Source: Chrysomallon squamiferum (lineage: Eukaryota > Mollusca > Gastropoda > Neomphalida > Peltospiridae). From it: DNA of 35,000 nucleotides. Positions within the stretch are counted from its first letter, which is position 1; the number at the start of each line of letters is the position of its first letter. The notes under the pieces are model-generated. The model ran no database searches, was not told the origin of the DNA, and was given only the letters and a program-made list of their open reading frames with translations. Position numbers and translations under genes: made by a program. Where the stretch lies: positions 17,371,778-17,406,777 of the forward strand of contig CM022678.1 of the NCBI GenBank assembly GCA_012295275.1. Reading direction: 5' to 3'. This document shows, piece by piece, positions 30,163-35,000 of this stretch.

Positions 30163-32564
30163 TTTTCAAAATATGTATAACTGCACTTTCTATTCTGATT
30201 AAAAAAGCTAAGGGAATTAACAAATAAGAAATGTCAGAATGAAGGTTTGATGACTTTTATGTGATACTTAGAGAGTCTAAACAAAGACTTTTAGAAGACT
30301 GTTGAATGCTACTGGTAAAGAAATATAAACTAAGATACTAAAAGTCACTAGAACGTAGTCTGTCTACCTTTAAGGAGGTGAACTAGAGTCCAGAGTGCGA
30401 TGTGAATAAAGTTTGGATTCTTTGACTTGAGGAATCTGTCGATGTACAGCACAATACCCAGTCTGTTTGGCTCTTGCAAGTCTTGTGGGATTCCTGGAGA
30501 AAAATGAATATGATTATTTAATAATGGGTTTTCATATGCTTTTAGATTAATAGTTCTTAGGTGTCAGTCATAAGATTTGTTTTAAAATAATCGTGTGAAA
30601 GAAAAAAAAATCCACTGTTGATCTCACAATCTGAAATGAACTAAAGTAATAAAAAATTCAAAAATTATGAATACTCTCTCTCATAAACTAACATTGCAAA
30701 CAATATTCTACAACAAATATTATTCTCTTTTGTATTTTTCTTTTTCTTTTTCAATTTTTATTTTAGCCTTTTGTTTTTTCGGTTTTTATGTTTTTGTTGT
30801 TTGTTTTTTTCATTCTTTTTTTCAACAGTCTACTTTTATATGAATCTGTCCAAATGGTTCTAATAAACTAAACATGATAGCAGACTGATTCTTTATAATT
30901 AAACAGAAAGTCGACTGGTTCTTTTAAATTAAACAGAAAGTAGACTGGTTCATTTAAATTCAACATATGAAATAGACTGGTTTTGATAAATTAAAGAGGA
31001 AGTGGACTGGCTCTGCCAAGTTAAACACGAAATAGACTGGTTCTGGTGAACAGGAAGTAGACTGCTTCTGTTAAAAGAAAACGGGAAGTAGACTGGTTTC
31101 ACGCTGACCTCTAAGCGCAAGCTGTCCAATGATCCCCGCACTGTTGTACTGAACTTCCAGGTTGTTGCACAGAGACGCCAGGGACACGAGACGAAAGAAA
31201 ACTTTTCCTCCGAAAGCTGACAGAAGTTTATCCTTGACAGAATCTGAAAACATTTCACAAACAGAAACGTTCACTTTATGTTAAACACGTATTTCTGGTG
31301 ATGCAGATGGTGTAAATACATTTTGAATATTTACAAGAGATTCTTATTTTTTTTGTTTTTTGTTGTTAATGTTCTTATCTATTGATCAGTCTGTCTGTCT
31401 GTCTGTCTATATATCTTGTCTAGCTATATATCTATATATTTGTCTATATAATCTGTCTGTCTGTCTGTCTATCTATCTATATATTTTGTCTATATATTTA
31501 TATATCTGTCTATATAATCTATGCCTGCCTGTCTGTCTGTCTATCTATCTATATATTTGTCTAGCTACATATTTATATATCTGTCTATATAATCTATGCC
31601 TGTCTGTCTGACTGTCTATCTATCTATATATCTTGTCTAGCTACATATCTATATATCTGCCTATATAATCTATGTATGTCTTTCAACCTACCTGACTATT
31701 TGTCTATCTGTCTATCATCAGATGATTATCAGAATAAGATAAAATACAGTAATACAGTAGTGAAGAAGATAAATATGGCAGCCTGAAGGTTTCTCTTAGA
31801 TGAAATCTAAATAACTTTCTTACCTTCATCAGCAAGGACAGCAAGAGCAGCTGTGATGTCAGCGTGTACAGACATCCTTGACTCCACCTCCAACAACGCC
31901 TTCATCAGCGCCTCAACACACCCACTCTGTAAGACTGCCTGGATGGCAACAACAACAAAACAGCAATAATAATAATAATAATAATAACAATAATAATAAC
32001 AATAATAATAATAAAAACAGTAGTAGTACTAGTAAGTAATAGTAAAACTGGTAATAATATTAAAAGGATCAGTAGTATTAGTAGTAACAGCAGAAGTAAC
32101 CACTGAAGTAGTAGTAGTAGTAGTAGTAGCAGAAGAAGAAAAAAGTACAATAATATTAATAGCAGCAATAGTGAATAAAAATGTACAAGTTTAAAATTAT
32201 TGATGTGTGTTCATCATAGAAAATCATCTTTGTCCGTTTTGTCTGTTTGTAGGTTATGTACACAGGTGTTTGTGTGTGTGTGTGTGTGTCTGTGTGTGTG
32301 TGTGTGTTCACCTCTATCTGGTCTCCGACAGACAGGTTTCTGATTGTTCCTGCTGCGTGTTTCTGAGCCTCTGAGTTGTGACTTGTTGTCAGAATCCGAC
32401 ATAAATCTGGCAAAATGTCTTCTCCCACTATCTCTTGCTGAATAATATAACAAATAATTAAATAACAACAACAACAATAATAACAATTATAAGTAGTAAG
32501 TAGTAAGTAATAATCAATAATAATAATAATAATAACAACAACAATAATAATAATAGTAGTAGTA

Positions 32565-32610
<46 letters not shown>

Positions 32611-34693
32611 CAATAATAATGTAATAAATGTAATAATTTTATTTTTTATTTTTATTTTCAAAAATAAACTTTTTTCTTCTACACAATTATTTTTAAATCT
32701 TTAATATCATTTTTTCTTTCTTTTTATTTATTTCATTATTTAAACTGCATCATCAAAACTGAAATTTAATGCGATAGCATTAAAAAAAGAAAAGGAAAGT
32801 TATCATTAAAAATAAGAAGTTATTTTACAGTAGAACAAAGGCTAAATTCTCACACATACATACATACATTATATATTTATTTATTTATTTGTTTATTTAT
32901 TTACTTATATACATACACACACATATTTATTTATTTACTTATATACACACACAAACATAAAGAGACATATTTATTTATTTACTTACTTCATTTGCTTTCA
33001 AGATGGAGAGATTTCTCAAACACCCAACTGCTGCACCCAGAGTTTCAGATTTGGCTGTTCTGATAATGCTGTGCAAGGGAGGTAATGCATCATACTTCAC
33101 AATGAAGAGCTGATTGTCACCTTTAACAGAAACAGAGTAATGTCCCTTTATATATGTTTTTGTTAATTTGTTAAACTATTTTCATGAAGTTGCAAATTTT
33201 GAAAGAGATATACTGAGAAAATGAAAATTGACTTCAAAACAAATAACTAAATAAATAAATAAACAAGTAAATAAATATAATAAATAAATAAATAAATAAA
33301 TAAAAATAAACAAGTAAATAAATATAATAAATAAATAAATTTGTAATATGAGCCTTTGCATTATAATGTTAATTGGTCAATTTATTATTCAGAAAGAGAA
33401 GTTTGTAGGTTATGAAAAACAAACAACAACAAAAAAAAGGTAAATCATTATTTTAAAAAAGTTGTAAAAACATTTTCATATATATGTGTGAACTAATATC
33501 TAGATTAAAATCTGAAGCATAACCAAAATTACAGGGTATTAATTTTTTATTATAATTATGTAAAAATAAATTCTAGATTTATGTTTTACTCTCAAAATTA
33601 AAATATTAAAATTTTGGTTCATTTAATTTATTTTATTTTACAACAACTGAAAAAAACACCATAAAAAATAAAATAATAAATTTCAAAAATCTTACTGTCT
33701 GAAGCTAAATTTCTTAGAGCAAAACAAGCTTGGCACCTTATCTGAAAAAATAAAATAAAATAATAATAAACATAAAATGAACATATTAAGAGTAATTCTG
33801 GTAAAGACACTAGATTTTCCATTACAGTATTTGAAAATATTTATTTACATGAAAAATAATAATGATAAAAAGAAATATAATAATAACAATAATAATGATA
33901 AAAAGAAATATAAGAATAACAATAATAATAAGAAGAAAATTAATAATAACAACAACAACAACAAGAAAATACAAAGTAAAAACCTTTTCACGTTTGGACT
34001 GTAAGAAATATATCATCTGCTTGAGAATGTCATGGCTGCCAATGGCAACCATCATGGCTCGGTGTTTCTCCTGGACGGCGATGTTGCTGAGGGCTGCGAT
34101 GCAGTAGTACTGCACCTCCTCGTCTGAAGAGTAGATCTGCTCCACCAAAACTGGCAGAGCACCGCTAGAAACAAGCTCATTCCTGTTTGATTCTGAAACA
34201 CAAGAAAACTTTAATTAATTTCTTAATTTGTTTTATTTTGTGTGTGTTTATGTGGTTTTGTGTGTGTGTGTGTGACATAAATACAGAGAGAGAATGAAGA
34301 CAGAGTCAGAAAGAAAGACAGACAGACAGACATATGGACAGAGAGAGAGATAGATAGTGGGAGAGGGGAGTTAAATATATGTGTCTGTGTGTGTGTATGT
34401 GTGTGTGAGGTTAAGTATTTAATACATAAGTGAGGTTACATATTTAATACACATGTGAGTGAGTGAGGTTAAGTATTTAGCACATATGTGAGGTTAAGTA
34501 TTTAATACACACATGAGGTTAAGTATTTAAAACACACGTGAGTGAGTGAGGTTAAGTATTTAATACATACGTGAGTGAGTGAGGTTAAGTATTGCTCCTG
34601 CTGCATTTCGTTGGACTCTGAGATCAGGCGAGGAGAGGAGAGTGAGGAGAGGTTTTATCCCGTTCTCACATATTATCTTCTGCTTTAGGCTTT
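29538..34693 (-). CDS. Vac8-like armadillo-repeat protein, C-terminal 393 residues, gene span
   Basis: Nine exons (34571-34693, 33984-34192, 33696-33741, 32987-33120, 32312-32437, 31824-31938, 31109-31243, 30368-30493, 29538-29707) join with consistent phases to 393 residues and a TAA stop; earlier exons lie beyond 35000. The product is a superhelix of ARM repeats, a protein-binding scaffold. Hallmarks are [69 protein letters not shown] and [12 protein letters not shown], all in the order of yeast Vac8 (vacuolar membrane scaffold). The N-terminus, where Vac8 is lipid-modified, is not in view, so membrane attachment cannot be judged. Animal members are commonly labelled 'vacuolar protein 8-like'; their function is poorly known. 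Plain beta-catenin or importin-alpha is less likely given these motifs. Confidence 0.88.
29708..30367. other. Armadillo gene last intron with (GA)n
   Basis: AT-rich intron holding a 78-bp (GA)n at 30084-30161 (plus-strand sense). No exon signal. Confidence 0.8.
30368..30493 (-). CDS. Armadillo gene exon (window residues 296-337)
   Basis: Acceptor TCTCCAG/GAATC and donor TAAAG/GTAGAC. It reads [20 protein letters not shown], then [20 protein letters not shown], very like the FL.S....FEHIALWTILQLLE segment of Vac8. Confidence 0.88.
30840..31100 (+). repeat. About 31-bp minisatellite beside an armadillo exon, eight or nine copies
   Basis: The word AGACTGGTTCT or variant recurs about every 25-40 bp (near 30845 to 31095), joined by AATTAAACAGAAAGT-like segments. 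The array ends about eight bases before the donor of exon 31109-31243. Confidence 0.85.
31109..31243 (-). CDS. Armadillo gene exon (window residues 251-295)
   Basis: Acceptor GTTTTCAG/ATTC and donor TAGAG/GTCAGC. The junction codon GAT precedes [20 protein letters not shown], then [20 protein letters not shown] and LALR. A minisatellite begins about ten bases inside the downstream intron. Confidence 0.85.
31370..31715 (+). repeat. CTGT/CTAT repeat with a ~75-bp superunit
   Basis: Tetranucleotides CTGT and CTAT alternate with TATATAT. The phrase TATATAATCTATGCCTG or variant recurs at about 31445, 31513, 31587 and 31663, giving a higher-order period near 75. Intronic. Confidence 0.8.
31824..31938 (-). 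CDS. Armadillo gene exon (window residues 213-250)
   Basis: Acceptor CATCCAG/GCAG and donor GAAG/GTAAGA. It reads [20 protein letters not shown], then [18 protein letters not shown], parallel to the ESGAVEKC..ALDSPVSV segment of Vac8. Confidence 0.87.
31939..32311. repeat. Armadillo intron filled with AAT/AGT/GT repeats
   Basis: AAT/AAC and AGT triplets at 31960-32170 and (GT)n at about 32272-32307 make up most of this intron. Confidence 0.9.
32312..32437 (-). CDS. Armadillo gene exon (window residues 171-212)
   Basis: Acceptor TATTCAG/CAAG and donor TAGAG/GTGAAC. It reads [20 protein letters not shown], then [20 protein letters not shown] and IE. The donor abuts a CA/GT microsatellite inside the intron. 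Confidence 0.87.
32438..32986. repeat. Armadillo intron with AAT/AGT triplets and TTTA tetramers
   Basis: AAC/AAT/AGT triplets at 32465-32626 and a CA/TTTA-rich stretch at 32850-32980, including a repeated TTATATACAYACAC segment. Confidence 0.85.
32987..33120 (-). CDS. Armadillo gene exon (window residues 126-170)
   Basis: Acceptor TTAAAG/GTGAC and donor ATGAA/GTAAGT. It reads [20 protein letters not shown], then [20 protein letters not shown] and KANE. The final phase is 0. Confidence 0.87.
33121..33695. other. Armadillo intron, AT-rich with TAAA repeats
   Basis: TAAA tetramers fill 33240-33340, where a segment containing AAACAAGTAAATAAATATAA occurs twice. The rest is unique AT-rich DNA without splice or coding signals. 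Confidence 0.75.
33696..33741 (-). CDS. Armadillo gene 46-bp microexon-like exon (window residues 111-126)
   Basis: Acceptor TTTTTTCAG/ATAAG and donor AGACA/GTAAGA. It encodes [15 protein letters not shown] plus one base, matching V(K)[12 protein letters not shown] of Vac8. Its short length makes it easy for gene predictors to miss. Confidence 0.87.
33984..34192 (-). CDS. Armadillo gene exon (window residues 41-110)
   Basis: Acceptor TTTCAG/AATC; donor AAAAG/GTTTTT is weaker than usual. The junction codon CAA gives [15 protein letters not shown], matching the THSEENR.ELV.AGA pattern of Vac8. It continues [33 protein letters not shown] and ends FLQSKREK at phase 0. Confidence 0.88.
34406..34603 (-). 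repeat. Minisatellite made from an exon-intron junction
   Basis: On the minus strand the coding end plus donor, CTTAACCTCACTCACTCAC then GTATGT, is followed by about six further diverged copies of AATACTTAACCTCAC at spacings of 26-34 bp. The first intronic copy retains CACTCACTCAC/GTGTGT. Later copies have shortened or lost the TCAC units. Confidence 0.85.
34571..34693 (-). CDS. Armadillo gene exon (window residues 1-40)
   Basis: Acceptor TTGCAG/AAAGC and donor CTCAC/GTATGT. Two leading bases complete a codon from an exon beyond the right edge. It reads [20 protein letters not shown], then [20 protein letters not shown]. The last 19 coding bases and the donor belong to a minisatellite that continues into the intron. 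Confidence 0.85.
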
Positions 34694-35000
34694 CTGCAAG
34701 TAAAACAGGCAACACTTTCAGATCAGTGTGTCTCTCCAGGAAAATAACAGTTGAATAGCAGTCAGTGAATAGCAGAGAGTTATTAGACTATTAGTTAGTA
34801 GGCTATATGAATTGTTAGTGATCATGATAGTAATAACTATTATGATAATGAGAATAATAAAATTAATAATAATAATAATAAGTTGAAGAAGAAGAATAAT
34901 GATAATCTTGATGATGATACTGATATTAATAACAATAATGATAACAACAATGATGATGTTGACAATGATAATAATAATGATAATTAAATAATAATAATAA
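34694..35000. other. Armadillo intron at right edge, triplet repeats
   Basis: Upstream intron of the first visible exon. AAT/GAT/AAG triplets fill 34840-35000. No further exon is visible before the edge. Confidence 0.75.

Overview
This window is AT-rich animal nuclear DNA. Two intron-containing genes, both on the minus strand, are spelled out by canonical GT/AG exons. Between and inside them lies an unusually dense load of di-, tri- and tetranucleotide microsatellites, minisatellites and one 2.7-kb satellite-like array. Exon style, protein families and the word TTATCTCCCTT (which I recall as common in molluscan noncoding DNA) suggest a lophotrochozoan, most likely a mollusc. The species cannot be read from the sequence. 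All translations and splice joins were made by eye.

Gene 1 (about 1.7-6.5 kb, minus) is an Odd-skipped-related (OSR) C2H2 zinc-finger transcription factor. Five coding exons with consistent phases give 260 residues: an N-terminal region, the family motif RFDFAHLA, and three C2H2 fingers almost identical to those of OSR1/OSR2/Odd/Bowl. A sixth, terminal exon at 1675-1749 is tentative. The introns hold very long (CT)n/(GA)n tracts in opposing orientations.

6.5-22 kb has no convincing protein gene. Simple repeats alternate with 200-500 bp islands of ordinary, CpG-containing sequence (about 7.35-7.7, 12.25-12.66, 14.2-14.8, 15.47-15.8, 19.38-19.92, 20.4-20.7 and 21.23-21.56 kb). They lie 5' of the OSR gene and are candidate regulatory elements; one may hold an upstream 5'-UTR exon and promoter.

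21.97-24.67 kb is a 22-copy tandem array, about 122 bp per copy, with a conserved core and AT-rich spacers, and signs of local higher-order duplication. 24.7-29.5 kb is A-rich noncoding DNA with a degenerate 70-85 bp tandem repeat and a tRNA-like SINE candidate.

Gene 2 (29.5-34.7 kb, minus, continuing past the right edge) is an armadillo-repeat protein of the Vac8-like family. Nine exons give the C-terminal 393 residues with every phase consistent. One of its splice donors sits at the end of a minisatellite that copies the exon-intron junction several times into the intron. The genes share orientation but nothing suggests a shared pathway.
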